The notes under the pieces are model-generated. The model was given only the letters and a program-made list of their open reading frames with translations, searched no databases and was not told where the DNA came from. Positions 31,104 through 40,250 of a stretch of DNA of 64,000 nt are shown here, one piece after another (the stretch's first letter is position 1; each line of letters starts with the position of its first letter). The DNA lies in assembly GCF_009749385.1 (NCBI RefSeq), contig NZ_WBIN01000018.1, positions 1 to 64,000 of the forward strand, given 5' to 3'. The stretch comes from Agromyces allii (GTDB lineage: Bacteria; Actinomycetota; Actinomycetes; Actinomycetales; Microbacteriaceae). A program made the translations under genes and the position numbers.

Positions 31104-32558
31104 TCAGGCCGGGCGGAACCCCGTGGTCTCGGGCGGCGCCGCGTGCCGGATCATGAGGTGCCGGGTGACCGAGTAGTCGAGCAGCGGCTCCATCGACATG
31201 TCCTTGCCGAAGCCGGACCCCTTCACTCCGCCGTGCGGTGCCTCGGAGGCGATCGGCAGGTGGTCGTTGACCCAGGTGACCCCGACGTCGAGCGACTGGC
31301 TCACGCGAAGTGCGCGCGAGACATCCGAGGTCCAGACCGACGACGCGAGGCCGTAGGCGTTGTCGTTCGCGAGGGCGATGCCCTCGGCCTCGCCGTCGAA
31401 GGGCAGCACGACGAGCACGGGCCCGAAGACCTCGCCCTGCACGATCTCGGACGACTGCGCGGCCCCGACGAGCAGGGTCGGCGCGAAGTACGAGCCGACG
31501 CGGTCGATGGCGTGGCCGCCGACGAGCGCCTCGGCGCCCTCGGCCACGGCGCGGGCGACGAAGCCCTCGACGCGCTCGCGGTGGCCGCGCGAGATGAGCG
31601 GGCCGATGTGCGTCTCGGCGTCCATGGGGTCGCCGGCCTTGATCTGCGAGATGGCGTGGCGGAGGGCGGCGACGCCGTCGTCGTAGACCGAGCGCTCGAG
31701 GTAGACGCGGGTCGCCGCGGTGCAGTCCTGGCCGGTGTTGTAGGTCGCGCCGAGCGCGACGGCGTGCGCCATGGCGCCGAGGTCGGCATCTCTGAAGACG
31801 ATGACGGGCGCCTTGCCGCCGAGCTCGAGGTGCACGCGCTTGACGCCCTCGACGGCGCCGCGCATGACGGCCTTGCCGGTCTGGGTCGACCCGGTGACGC
31901 TCACCATGTCGACCTCCTTGTGGGTCACGAGCGCCTGACCGACCTCGGCGTCGCCCGTCACCACGTTGAAGAGGCCCGCGGGCAGTCCGGCCTCGAGTGC
32001 GAGCTCGGCGAACCGCAGCGTGGTGCGCGGCGTCGCGGGGGCGGGCTTCACGATGACGGCGTTGCCCGCGGCGAGCGCGGGTCCGGCCTTCCAGATCGCC
32101 ATGATGAGTGGGAAGTTCCACGGCGTGATGCCGGCCACGACACCGACCGGGCGGCGCGTGAGGATCGACGTGTAGCCGTTCGAGAACGAGCCGGCGCCCG
32201 TGCCGTCGAGCGAGCGGGCGGCGCCGGCGAAGAAGCGCAGGTTGTCGACGCCGAAGGGCAGCTCGCCGTCGAACGCGGTGGTCCATGGCTTGCCGGAGTC
32301 CTCGACCTCGAGGCGCGCGAGGTTCTCGGCGTCGGCCTCGAGCGCGTCCGCGAGCTTGAGCAGCGCGAGCGAGCGCTCCCCCGGCGTCTTCGCGGCCCAC
32401 TCGGGCTGCGCCGCACGCGCGGCCGCGGCCGCCTCGTCGACGTCGGCGACGCCCGAGGTCGTGAAGGCCGCGACCTCCTGCTCGGTCGCCGGGTTCGTGA
32501 TGACGGCGTCGCCGCCCGAGCCGGCGCGGTACTCGCCGATGAAGGTGCCGGTGGTCAT
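31104..32558 (-). CDS. aldehyde dehydrogenase, gamma-aminobutyraldehyde type (PatD/PuuC-like)
   Basis: A 484-residue NAD(P)-dependent aldehyde dehydrogenase. Motifs seen are ITPWNFPLIMAIWKAGPALA, the nucleotide-binding SVTGSTQTGKAVM, the catalytic Glu in HLELGGKAPVIVF, and the catalytic Cys in NTGQDCTAATR. The best match in pattern is the gamma-aminobutyraldehyde / aminoaldehyde group. It should oxidise the aldehyde made by the neighbouring amine oxidase. It is the last gene of the GT1 / oxidase / dehydrogenase operon, 107 bp after the oxidase stop. The ATG is at 32558, preceded by AAAGGACG. Confidence 0.92.
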   Translation of the reverse strand: MTTGTFIGEYRAGSGGDAVITNPATEQEVAAFTTSGVADVDEAAAAARAAQPEWAAKTPGERSLALLKLADALEADAENLARLEVEDSGKPWTTAFDGELPFGVDNLRFFAGAARSLDGTGAGSFSNGYTSILTRRPVGVVAGITPWNFPLIMAIWKAGPALAAGNAVIVKPAPATPRTTLRFAELALEAGLPAGLFNVVTGDAEVGQALVTHKEVDMVSVTGSTQTGKAVMRGAVEGVKRVHLELGGKAPVIVFRDADLGAMAHAVALGATYNTGQDCTAATRVYLERSVYDDGVAALRHAISQIKAGDPMDAETHIGPLISRGHRERVEGFVARAVAEGAEALVGGHAIDRVGSYFAPTLLVGAAQSSEIVQGEVFGPVLVVLPFDGEAEGIALANDNAYGLASSVWTSDVSRALRVSQSLDVGVTWVNDHLPIASEAPHGGVKGSGFGKDMSMEPLLDYSVTRHLMIRHAAPPETTGFRPA

Positions 32559-32665
32559 GAGGTGCGTCCTTTCAGGTGACGGATGCCGCGTCACGGTGTT
32601 GCTGGGTCGAGGGGCGTTCGCCGGGTCGGCGGGGTCGGGGTGCGAGCCGGGATCGGTGGCGCGGG

Positions 32666-34084
32666 CTACGAGTTGAAGCCGAGGCCGAAGCGGTCGAGGG
32701 TGCGCAACCACAGGTTGCGTCGGCCCTCGTGCGCGTCGGCGCTGAGGATCGAGTGGCGGGTGAACTGGATGATGGGGTTGCGGAACGGTTCGGGCGGCAC
32801 GGGGAACGGCCGCTTGCGCACGATGTCGTACCGCAGCCGCGACGTGGGTTCGCCGGCCAGCAGGTCGAGTGCGACATCCGCCGAGAACCTCGACGCGCCG
32901 ACCCCGAGGCCCGTGTGCCCGACCGCGTAGGCCACCCGTCCGCCGAGCGCCGTGCCGTAGGCGGCCGTGAACCTCGTGGTCGAGTCGATCGGGCCGGCCC
33001 AGCGGTTCGTGAAGCGCAGGCCCGCGAGCTGCGGGAAGGTCTCGAAGAAGTGCCGGGCGAGCAGCTCGTGCGAGCTGTCGCGCTGCTCCAGGCTCGCGTC
33101 GACCCTGCCGCCGAAGTAGTAGACGGCGTCCCATCCGCCGAAGAGGATGCGCCCGTCGGCGGTGGGCCGGTAGTAGTGGAACTGGTTGCCCGCGTCGGTG
33201 AGCCCCTGGCCCTCGCCCCAGCCGATCGATGCGCGCTGCGCGTCGGTGAGCGGCTCGGTCATGAGCACGTGGTCGTAGAGCGGCATGATGTAGTTCCCGA
33301 GCCGCTTGAGCGGAGCGGGGTAGGCCGCGGTCGCGATCACGGCCTCGCGCGCGTCGACCCGGCCGTTCGCCGTCGACACGCGCACCCCGACGCCGTTGCG
33401 CGCGAGCGAGGTGGCGGCGGATGCCTCGAACACCCGCACCCCCCGGCGCTCGAGTTCGGCGGCCATGCCCCAGGCGAGCTTCGCGGGGTCGACGAGCACG
33501 GTGCCGGTGCGGTCGCGGAGCCCGCCGAGGTAGGTCGGCGAGTGCACGTCGGCCTGCACCTCGTCGCGCGTCAGCAGTTCGAGGTCGACGCCGTACTTCG
33601 CGCCGAGGGCCTGCGCGTCGCGGAGCCCCTCGACCTGCCACGGCTCGATCGCGAGCGTGGTCTTGCCGGCACGTCGCAGGTCGCAGTCGATGCCGGCGCC
33701 CTCGATCGCGGCGATGAGCCCGGCGAGGTTGCGGTCGCCCTCCTCGTGCATCGCGGCGACCTGCTTCGGCCAGATCGCCTCGCCGTGGGTGAGGCCGTGC
33801 GTGAGCGACGCGGCGACGAACCCGCCGTTGCGCCCCGTCGCGCCGTGCGCGATGCGCTCGGCCTCGAGGATCACGACCGATCGACCCGGCTCGCGCTCGG
33901 TCGCCTGCCACGCGGTCCAGAGTCCGGTGAAGCCTCCGCCGACGATGACGAGATCGGCCTCGAGGGGGCCCTCGACACGCGGGCGCCCGGGCGGGGCTGC
34001 TGCGCGGTCGAGCCAGTAGGCGGTGGGCGATGCATCGCGCAGCGCCTCGGCCGCGGCATCCGTCGCCGACTGCGTGGTGGTCAC
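32666..34084 (-). CDS. FAD-dependent amine oxidoreductase (PuuB/DAO family)
   Basis: A 472-residue flavoprotein of the D-amino-acid-oxidase-like family. Residues 40-85 have the FAD motif ADLVIVGGGFTGLWTAWQAT and then GATGRNGGFVAASLTHG, which is typical of PuuB (gamma-glutamylputrescine oxidase) relatives. The C-terminal YAVGHTGLGVGASRFSADVALDLLAG closes the FAD site. It should oxidise a primary or secondary amine carbon to an imine/aldehyde. A GTG start at 34084 overlaps the glycosyltransferase stop by four bases (GTGA), so translation is coupled. Amadoriases and sarcosine oxidases belong to the same superfamily and cannot be excluded. Confidence 0.88.
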   Translation of the reverse strand: MTTTQSATDAAAEALRDASPTAYWLDRAAAPPGRPRVEGPLEADLVIVGGGFTGLWTAWQATEREPGRSVVILEAERIAHGATGRNGGFVAASLTHGLTHGEAIWPKQVAAMHEEGDRNLAGLIAAIEGAGIDCDLRRAGKTTLAIEPWQVEGLRDAQALGAKYGVDLELLTRDEVQADVHSPTYLGGLRDRTGTVLVDPAKLAWGMAAELERRGVRVFEASAATSLARNGVGVRVSTANGRVDAREAVIATAAYPAPLKRLGNYIMPLYDHVLMTEPLTDAQRASIGWGEGQGLTDAGNQFHYYRPTADGRILFGGWDAVYYFGGRVDASLEQRDSSHELLARHFFETFPQLAGLRFTNRWAGPIDSTTRFTAAYGTALGGRVAYAVGHTGLGVGASRFSADVALDLLAGEPTSRLRYDIVRKRPFPVPPEPFRNPIIQFTRHSILSADAHEGRRNLWLRTLDRFGLGFNS

Positions 34085-35451
34085 ACTCGCTCCCGTGCGT
34101 CGGTGCCGACCCCGGCACCGACTCGAGCACCCACGCGCTCGATGGCGTCGGCGGCGGCCGAGACCCCGTCCTTCGAGCGGATGTCGGCGCCGACGGCGGC
34201 GATGCGCTCGCGCAGGTCGGTGTCGGCGAGCAGCCCGGTCACGGCGCCCTGCAGTTCTTCGGCGGTGAAGCCGTAGGTGCTGAGGCGGATGCCGTAGCCC
34301 TGCTCGTGCACGCGCTGCGCGTTGTCGTACTGGTCCCAGAAGAGGGGCAGGAGGATCATCGGCTTGCCGAAGTGCAGCGCCTCGGTCGTGGTGTTGTTGC
34401 CGCCGTGCGTGATGACGAGGTCGACGAGCGGGAGGATCTTCGTCTGCGGCAGGAACTCGGCGCCCCACATGTTGTCGGCGAGCTCGAACTCGTCGTGCAG
34501 CGGCCCCTTCGAGACGATGACGTTGACGGGCAGGTCGGCGAGCACCGAGATGACGCGCTTCATGAGGTCGACGTCGGCCGAGCCGAGCGAGCCGAGGCTG
34601 AAGTAGACGAGCGGGCGGCTGCCGTCGGTGAACGATGCGGGCAGGTCGGCCGGCGCCTGCTCGGTCTCGCGCACCGAGGAGTCGAGGCGGGTCCAGCTCT
34701 CGTCGAGCGGGCGTTCGGCGGTGTAGTCGAGCACCTCGGGGTACACGTAGAGGTTCGCGTCGCCCGTGTGGATGAACTCGAGGTCGGGCAGCGCGGGCGC
34801 GCCCTGCTCCTGCACCCAGGCGTTGTACGACTCCCAGAGGGGGCGGTGGGTGCGCTCGTACTCCGCGCGGAACTCCGCCCAGCCCTCGCGATCGTCCTTG
34901 CCGAGGCCCGAGAAGACCGGCGCGATGCCGTCGCCCGGAACCTCGAGCGGGTTGCAGCTCGTGATGCGCACGAAGGGCACGCCCGCGGTGACGAGCGCCG
35001 GGAACGCGATGACGTTGTCCTCGATGATGACGTCGGGCCGCACGCGCCCGATGATCGCCTTCAGCTGCGGCTCGCAGAACTTCGCGCCGTTCGCGAGCTC
35101 CTCCCAGATGGGCAGCGTCACGGTCTCGAGCTGCTCGGCCGTGCTCTTGCGGAACTCGGGCGAGATGGACTGGATGTACTCCTTCCAGAACGAGCCGGCG
35201 TCCTGCTCGGCGTCGGCGTCGGCGGTCCCCTCGGCTCCCTCGGCGGGCTCGGCCGGCTCCGCGACCGGTGCGAGGTCGACGAGGTCCTCCTCGAAGCCCA
35301 GCGCGACGAGCTTGCCCTGCCACGAACGCTCGGCGGCGAAGACGACGCGGTGACCGCGCTTGAGCAGTTCGTTGCCGATTCCGATGCAGTTGTTCGTCGG
35401 GCCGTACGCGCTCTCGGGCATGAAGAGGTAGGTGCGGCGTTCCTCGGTCAT
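34081..35451 (-). CDS. GT1-family glycosyltransferase (UGT/MGT-like)
   Basis: A 456-residue GT-B fold enzyme. The N-terminal acceptor domain begins YLFMPESAYGPTNNCIGIGNEL. The donor domain has PLVYFSLGSLGSADVDLM and the nucleotide-sugar signature LVITHGGNNTTTEALHFGKP followed by LPLFWDQYDNAQRV. Such enzymes use UDP- or dTDP-sugars on small lipophilic or amine/alcohol acceptors, including macrolides. A GT1 gene is unexpected at the head of a polyamine-type oxidation operon. The acidic insert of Ala/Glu/Pro repeats (about 64-85) is unusual. The ATG at 35451 has a GGAG site. The acceptor is unknown. Confidence 0.88.
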   Translation of the reverse strand: MTEERRTYLFMPESAYGPTNNCIGIGNELLKRGHRVVFAAERSWQGKLVALGFEEDLVDLAPVAEPAEPAEGAEGTADADAEQDAGSFWKEYIQSISPEFRKSTAEQLETVTLPIWEELANGAKFCEPQLKAIIGRVRPDVIIEDNVIAFPALVTAGVPFVRITSCNPLEVPGDGIAPVFSGLGKDDREGWAEFRAEYERTHRPLWESYNAWVQEQGAPALPDLEFIHTGDANLYVYPEVLDYTAERPLDESWTRLDSSVRETEQAPADLPASFTDGSRPLVYFSLGSLGSADVDLMKRVISVLADLPVNVIVSKGPLHDEFELADNMWGAEFLPQTKILPLVDLVITHGGNNTTTEALHFGKPMILLPLFWDQYDNAQRVHEQGYGIRLSTYGFTAEELQGAVTGLLADTDLRERIAAVGADIRSKDGVSAAADAIERVGARVGAGVGTDARERV

Positions 35452-35477
35452 CGGGTCTCCGTTCGTGAATTTCTTGA

Positions 35478-35506
35478 ATGTTGCTCTAAAGAATCTGGTC
35501 GGTCAA
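35478..35506 (-). promoter_or_regulatory. promoter of the GT1-oxidase-dehydrogenase operon
   Basis: On the minus strand TTGACC (35506-35501) and CAACAT (35483-35478) are spaced by 17 bp, placing the start of transcription about 20 bp before the ATG at 35451. The minus-10 match is modest. The divergent TetR gene shares this 134-bp gap. Confidence 0.45.
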
Positions 35507-35585
35507 GAGTTGTGTGAAAACTGGGCTGCACACCCTAAACTTGCGCGGGGATGCAGACAATTCGTCCGCCCCGGGGAGGAACCGC

Positions 35586-36197
35586 ATGGCCAGGCCGAAG
35601 CGTCAGGAGGAACGTCGCAGCCAGCTGGTCGCGGCCGCCCAGCGTGCGATCGCGGCGCACGGACCCGACGGTGCGCGGCTGAACCGCGTGGCCGAAGAGG
35701 CGGGCCTCACCTCCGGCGCGGTGCTGTACTACTACCCCGACATCGACGAGCTCATGTTCGAGGCCAACCGCGCCGGCATGGAGCGCTTCTACGAGGGCCG
35801 CGTGCGCATGCTCGAGGGCCTGCCCGACGACCCGGTGGTGCGGCTGCTCGCGCTCGCGAAGTCGGGCCTGCCGAGCGGCCCGGGCGACACCGAGGTGCGC
35901 CTGCTCTGCGAGCTCGGTGGCTCGGCCGGCCGCAACCCGCTCATGGCGTCGCTGCTGACGACCCTCTTCGACCGCCAGGTCGGCATGTACCAGGTCGTGC
36001 TCGAGCAGGGCGCCGCGCGCGGCATCTTCGCGCTCGCGCAGCCCTCGCTCGTGATCGCCCGCAACCTCGTGGCACTCGAAGACGCGTACGGCTACCGCAT
36101 CATCGCCGAGCACCCGACGATCGACCACGCGGCAGCCCTCGAGCTGATCGTGGCCAACGCGAGGCTCGCGACGGGTCATGCGCTGACCGCCTCCTGA
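35586..36197 (+). CDS. TetR family regulator of the polyamine-type island
   Basis: A 203-residue TetR protein. The HTH occupies residues 8-55 (RRSQLVAAAQRAIAAHG, LNRVAEEAGLTSGAVLYYYPDIDELM), and the C-terminal domain resembles BetI-type regulators of choline or amine uptake. It sits between the GT1-oxidase-ALDH operon (divergent) and the importer operon (convergent; the last 22 bp overlap potA). GGAGGA lies five bases before the ATG at 35586; an upstream in-frame ATG at 35514 lacks this. It probably represses the divergent catabolic operon. Confidence 0.88.
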   Translation: MARPKRQEERRSQLVAAAQRAIAAHGPDGARLNRVAEEAGLTSGAVLYYYPDIDELMFEANRAGMERFYEGRVRMLEGLPDDPVVRLLALAKSGLPSGPGDTEVRLLCELGGSAGRNPLMASLLTTLFDRQVGMYQVVLEQGAARGIFALAQPSLVIARNLVALEDAYGYRIIAEHPTIDHAAALELIVANARLATGHALTAS

Positions 36198-37261
36198 GCG
36201 GATGCCGCGGCGCCGGCGTCGTCGCGCGCGACCGCCGACGTGCGACCGAAGCGCACCCCGACGGCGTCGCCTCGCGCGAGCCGGCTCGCCCCGTGCACCG
36301 TCGCGAGCAACGGCGCCTCGAGGCCGGGCACCTCGACCGAGATGGTGGAGGCCCCGCCCAGGAAGTACGTGTCGATGACCGTGCCGCGCAGGCCGGTCGT
36401 CGCGGCATCCGTCAGCTCGAGGTCTTCAGGCCGGACGACCGCGGTCGCCGGTTCGCCGACGGGCAGGGCGTGCGCCGCCTCGACGACGCCGAGCCCCGGC
36501 ACGTCGACGCCGCCGACCGTGGTCGTGCCGTCGAGCAGGTTCGCCGAGCCGATGAACGAGGCGACGAACCGCGATGCGGGGTTCGCGTAGAGCTCCTGAG
36601 GGGTCGCGAGCTGCTCGAGCCGGCCGTCGCGGAGCACCGCGATGCGGTCGGCCATCGACATGGCCTCCTCCTGGTCGTGCGTGACGACCACGAACGTCAG
36701 GCCCACCTCGTGCTGCAGGCGCTTCAGCTCGAGCTGCATCGAGGCCCGCACCTGGCGGTCGAGCGCCGAGAGCGGCTCGTCGAGCAGCAGCAGGCGCGGG
36801 CGCTTCACGATCGCGCGGGCGAGCGCGACGCGCTGCCGCTGGCCGCCGGACAGCTGCGCCGGGCGACGCTTGGCGAGCTGGCCGAGCCCCACGACGTCGA
36901 CGACCTCGGCCACGCGGCGCGCGATCTCGGCGCGGCCGAGCCCCTCGGACTCGAGTCCGTAGGCGATGTTCTTCTCGACGCTCATGTGCGGGAAGAGTGC
37001 GTAGCTCTGGAACATCATGTTCACCGGGCGCTTGTGCGCCGGCATCCGGAGCAGGTCTTCGCCGTCGACCTCGATGCGGCCAGAGGCCGGCGTCTCGAAG
37101 CCGGCGATCGAGCGGAGCAGCGTCGTCTTGCCGCAGCCCGACGGGCCGAGCAGGGCGAAGAACTCGTTGTCGCCGATGTCGAGCGAGACGTCGTGCAGCG
37201 CGACCGTGTCGCCGTAGACGGCGCGCACGCCGTCGACCCTGAGCAGAGGGGCAGAGGTCAT
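36176..37261 (-). CDS. potA: spermidine/putrescine-type ABC importer ATPase
   Basis: A 361-residue ATPase of the PotA/MalK-like group. Walker A is GPSGCGKT (39-46), the signature is LSGGQRQRVALARA, Walker B is LLLLDEPLSALD, and the H-loop is VVTHDQEEAM. The C-terminal TOBE domain (about 275-350) matches PotA-type ATPases. It energises the uptake of an amine or opine-like compound. It overlaps the permease gene by four bases (ATGA) and its 3' end overlaps the TetR gene by 22 bp on the opposite strand. The symbol reflects family, not a proven substrate. Confidence 0.9.
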   Translation of the reverse strand: MTSAPLLRVDGVRAVYGDTVALHDVSLDIGDNEFFALLGPSGCGKTTLLRSIAGFETPASGRIEVDGEDLLRMPAHKRPVNMMFQSYALFPHMSVEKNIAYGLESEGLGRAEIARRVAEVVDVVGLGQLAKRRPAQLSGGQRQRVALARAIVKRPRLLLLDEPLSALDRQVRASMQLELKRLQHEVGLTFVVVTHDQEEAMSMADRIAVLRDGRLEQLATPQELYANPASRFVASFIGSANLLDGTTTVGGVDVPGLGVVEAAHALPVGEPATAVVRPEDLELTDAATTGLRGTVIDTYFLGGASTISVEVPGLEAPLLATVHGASRLARGDAVGVRFGRTSAVARDDAGAAASAQEAVSA

Positions 37262-38127
37262 TTCGAGGATCCAGTCAGTCGGGTCAGGCGCTGCGCCGCG
37301 ATCACGGTCACGACGCTCACGAACAGGAGCAGGGTGGCGAGGGCGTTGACCTCGGGGGTCACCCCGAAGCGCACCATCGAGTAGATGACGATCGGCAGCG
37401 TCGGCTGGGTGGGCGCCGTCGTGAAGAACGCGATGACGAACTCGTCGAGCGAGAGCGTGAACGCGAGCAGCGCGCCCGCGACGATGCCCGGCGCGAGCTG
37501 CGGCAGCGTGACCCGCACGAACGTGCGCACCGGCCCGGCGCCGAGGTCCCGCGAGGCCTCCTCGAGGCTCGGGTCGAGGCTCGCCATGCGCGCGAGCACG
37601 ATCGCGGTCACGAACGCCGTCGCGAACACCCCGTGCGCGAGGATCACCGAGTGCAGCCCGAGCGTGATGCCGAGCAGCGAGAACAGCGTCAGCAGTCCGA
37701 TGCCGAGGAGCAGGTCGGGCAGGATCGCCGGGGCGATCGCGAACGCCCGCACGAACCCGCCGCGCGTGTAGTGCTGGATGCCGTACGCCAGCAGCGTGCC
37801 GAGCACGGTCGCGATCGCGGTCGCCCCCGTCGCGACGATGAGCGTGTTGCCGAGGCCCTGCATGAGCGCGCCGTCGGCGAACACCTCGGGGTACCAGCGC
37901 AGCGAGAAGCCCCGCCAGACGAACAGGTTCTCGGAGTCGTTGAAGCTCATGATCACGACGATGAGGATCGGCAGGTAGAGGAACACGTAGCCGAGCCAGA
38001 GCGGAACGAGGATGCCGCGGGGCCTGCGCACCGCACGCGGCTTCGCCGAGGGCTCGAGCTCGCGCATGGCGGTCGTGGTGGGATTCGCGGATGCCGCGAC
38101 ATCCGTTCGGGCGATCGGTTCAGCCAC
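37258..38127 (-). CDS. potC: ABC importer permease, PotC type
   Basis: A 289-residue permease with six membrane segments after a polar N-terminus. The EAA-like loop is SLEEASRDLGAGPVRTFVRVTLPQL, which contacts the ATPase. LSLDEFVIAFFTTAPTQPTLPI near the C-terminus is characteristic of PotC/YdcV permeases. A GTG start at 38127 has AAGGA seven bases upstream and overlaps the potB stop by eight bases. The longer GTG at 38148 lacks a ribosome site. It forms half of the membrane channel. Confidence 0.88.
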   Translation of the reverse strand: MAEPIARTDVAASANPTTTAMRELEPSAKPRAVRRPRGILVPLWLGYVFLYLPILIVVIMSFNDSENLFVWRGFSLRWYPEVFADGALMQGLGNTLIVATGATAIATVLGTLLAYGIQHYTRGGFVRAFAIAPAILPDLLLGIGLLTLFSLLGITLGLHSVILAHGVFATAFVTAIVLARMASLDPSLEEASRDLGAGPVRTFVRVTLPQLAPGIVAGALLAFTLSLDEFVIAFFTTAPTQPTLPIVIYSMVRFGVTPEVNALATLLLFVSVVTVIAAQRLTRLTGSSK

Positions 38128-39022
38128 GGCGGGGTCCTTCCGTGACACGGCGCGAGACCGCGGACTGCAGCACGATGACGAGCACGAGGATGATCGTCAG
38201 CAGCAGCGCGAGCGTCGCCCCGAAGGGCCAGTCGCGCGCCTCGAAGAACTGGTCGCGCACGAGGTTGCCGACCATGACCGTCTTGCCGCCGCCGATGAGC
38301 TCCGGGATGACGAAGTTCGACATCGCCGGAACGAAGACGAAGACGCAGCCCGTCAGCGCGCCGGGCAGTGAGAGCGGCAGGGTGACCGTGCGGAACGCGC
38401 GCCACGGGTTCGCACCGAGGTTCGTGGCCGCCTCGCGGAGCGACGGGTCGAGCTGCTGCAGCGACGCGTAGAGCGGCAGCACCATGAGCGGCAGGTACAT
38501 GTAGAGCAGGCCGACGACGATCGCCTGCGGCGTGTAGAGCATGCTGATCGGCTCGTCGGTGAGGCCGAGACCCTGCAGGGCCTGGTTCAGCCAGCCGGCG
38601 TTGTTCAGCAGCAGGATCCACGCGTAGGTGCGCACGAGGAAGTTCGTCCAGAACGGGAGCACCACGGCGATGAGCGCGATCGTGCGCCACTTCGGCGAGA
38701 GCCCGGCGATCGCGTAGGCCATCGGGTAGCCGATGGCGAGCGCGAGCAGCGTGACGACGAGCGCCATGCCGATCGACTGCACGATGACGCCGAGGTAGAG
38801 CGGCTCGAGCAGCTTGATCCAGTTGTCGAACGTGAACTCGAACACGAGGCCGCCGAAGCGACCCCGCTTGAAGAAGGTGTAGAACGCGAGCAGCCCCACC
38901 GGGATCGCCATGAAGACGATGAGGAAGAGCATCCCGGGTGCGAGGAACGGAACGGGGGCGAGCCCCCGGCGCACGCGGTTCGCGCGCACGCCGGGGGTCG
39001 TCTGGTGGGGCGTCGAGGTCAC
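38120..39022 (-). CDS. potB: ABC importer permease, PotB type
   Basis: A 300-residue permease with six membrane segments. The EAA-like loop is SLREAATNLGANPWRAFRTVTLPLSLPG. PFWTNFLVRTYAWILLL and FVIPELIGGGKTVMVGNLV are the PotB/YdcU family signatures. It pairs with the PotC-type permease. The GTG at 39022 lies 20 bp after the potD stop. Confidence 0.9.
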   Translation of the reverse strand: MTSTPHQTTPGVRANRVRRGLAPVPFLAPGMLFLIVFMAIPVGLLAFYTFFKRGRFGGLVFEFTFDNWIKLLEPLYLGVIVQSIGMALVVTLLALAIGYPMAYAIAGLSPKWRTIALIAVVLPFWTNFLVRTYAWILLLNNAGWLNQALQGLGLTDEPISMLYTPQAIVVGLLYMYLPLMVLPLYASLQQLDPSLREAATNLGANPWRAFRTVTLPLSLPGALTGCVFVFVPAMSNFVIPELIGGGKTVMVGNLVRDQFFEARDWPFGATLALLLTIILVLVIVLQSAVSRRVTEGPRRG

Positions 39023-39041
39023 GGTCTCAGGGTCGCTCGCG

Positions 39042-40133
39042 TCAGTTCGTCGCCAGGACTTCGGAGTTGAGGTCGACGTACTTCAGCGAGTCCTCGCCGA
39101 GGTCGACGATGACCTCCTGGTCGAAGAGCTCGTCGACCGTGATGCCGAGCGTGGGGTACGACTCGATGAGGGCCGGGTCGAGCGCCTCCATGGCCGCCTG
39201 GTTGGGCACCTTGTAGAGGATGTTCTCGGCGACCCAGCTCTGCACCTTCGGGTCGAGGATGTAGTTGATGAAGGCCATCGCGGCCTCCTTGTTCTTCGAC
39301 GACTCGAGCACCGTCATGGTGTCGACCCAGAGGTCGGCGCCCTCGTCGGGCACGACGAACTTGATCGTCGGGTCTTCGGCGATGCCGTAGTTGCACCAGC
39401 CGTCCCACGCCTCGACCATGGCGGCCTCGCCCGAGACGAGCTTCGAGTAGAAGGTCGTGTCGTCGTAGGCGAGCAGCGTCGGCTTGGTCTTCAGGAGCTG
39501 GTCCTTCGCCTCGGCGAGCTCGCCGTCGTCGGTCGTGTTCAGCGAGTGGCCGGCCGCCTTGAGCGCGGGCATCGCGAGCCAGCGGTCGGTCGAGAGCATC
39601 GTGGTCTTGCCCTCGAGCTCGGGCTTCGGGTTCAGCAGGTCGTTCCACGACGTGGGGTCGTAGCCCGTGAGGTCGGGGCGGTAGCAGAGGCCCGTCGTGC
39701 CCCACGCGTACGGCTCGGAGTAGACGTTGCCCTCGTCGTAGTCGAGCTCGAGCGCCTCGGGGTAGAGGTTCGACTCGTTCGGGATGAGCGACTTGTCGAG
39801 CTCGGCCAGCAGGCCCTGCTCGCCGAGCGCCTGCGCGTACTGGCCCGAGACGAAGGCCACGTCGATGCCGGAGTCGGCGCTCGCGGTGAGCTTGGCGACG
39901 ATGTCCTCGTTCGTGGTGTGGTTCACGATCGTCGTCTTGACGCCGGTCGCCTCCTCGAACTGCTCGGCGAGGTCTTCGGGGTAGTAGTCCGCCCAGATCG
40001 AGACGGTGAGGGTCTGCTCGGTGATGTCGGCGGACGGGTCGACCTCGCCGCCACCGGTGGAGCACGAGGTTGCGGCGAGCGCGACGGCGATGGTGCCGGC
40101 CGCGACGGCGACGATGCGTCGTGTGGTGGGCAT
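39042..40133 (-). CDS. potD: polyamine-type substrate-binding lipoprotein
   Basis: A 363-residue periplasmic-binding-protein homologue anchored by lipobox AATSC (Cys24). The fold matches PotD/PotF: SIWADYYPEDLAEQFEEATGVK at the start, AYAWGTTGLCYRPDLTGYDPTSWNDLL, and the acidic ligand-site region EAWDGWCNYGIAEDP. It captures the substrate outside the membrane for the PotABC importer encoded downstream. AAGGAGG stands four bases before the ATG at 40133. Whether it binds putrescine, spermidine, an opine or a glycated amine cannot be told from sequence. Confidence 0.9.
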   Translation of the reverse strand: MPTTRRIVAVAAGTIAVALAATSCSTGGGEVDPSADITEQTLTVSIWADYYPEDLAEQFEEATGVKTTIVNHTTNEDIVAKLTASADSGIDVAFVSGQYAQALGEQGLLAELDKSLIPNESNLYPEALELDYDEGNVYSEPYAWGTTGLCYRPDLTGYDPTSWNDLLNPKPELEGKTTMLSTDRWLAMPALKAAGHSLNTTDDGELAEAKDQLLKTKPTLLAYDDTTFYSKLVSGEAAMVEAWDGWCNYGIAEDPTIKFVVPDEGADLWVDTMTVLESSKNKEAAMAFINYILDPKVQSWVAENILYKVPNQAAMEALDPALIESYPTLGITVDELFDQEVIVDLGEDSLKYVDLNSEVLATN

Positions 40134-40250
40134 GAGTCCTCCTTGGGGGCTGAAAAGGTTGTGCGATTGTTGCACCGGCACTGAAGAAACCGCAATGGAT
40201 GCCGGGACACACTGGCGAGGAGTTTGCACAATAGTTACAATCCGAATTCA
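40134..40250. promoter_or_regulatory. divergent control region of potD and kinase genes
   Basis: The 117-bp gap has two related AT-rich elements: GGTTGTGCGATTGTTGCACC (from 40158) and TTTGCACAATAGTTACAATC (from 40223), roughly inverted with respect to each other. A minus-10-like TACAAT (40236-40241) lies ten bases before the kinase ATG, so that transcript is probably leaderless. A common regulator for both directions is likely; none is adjacent. Confidence 0.45.
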
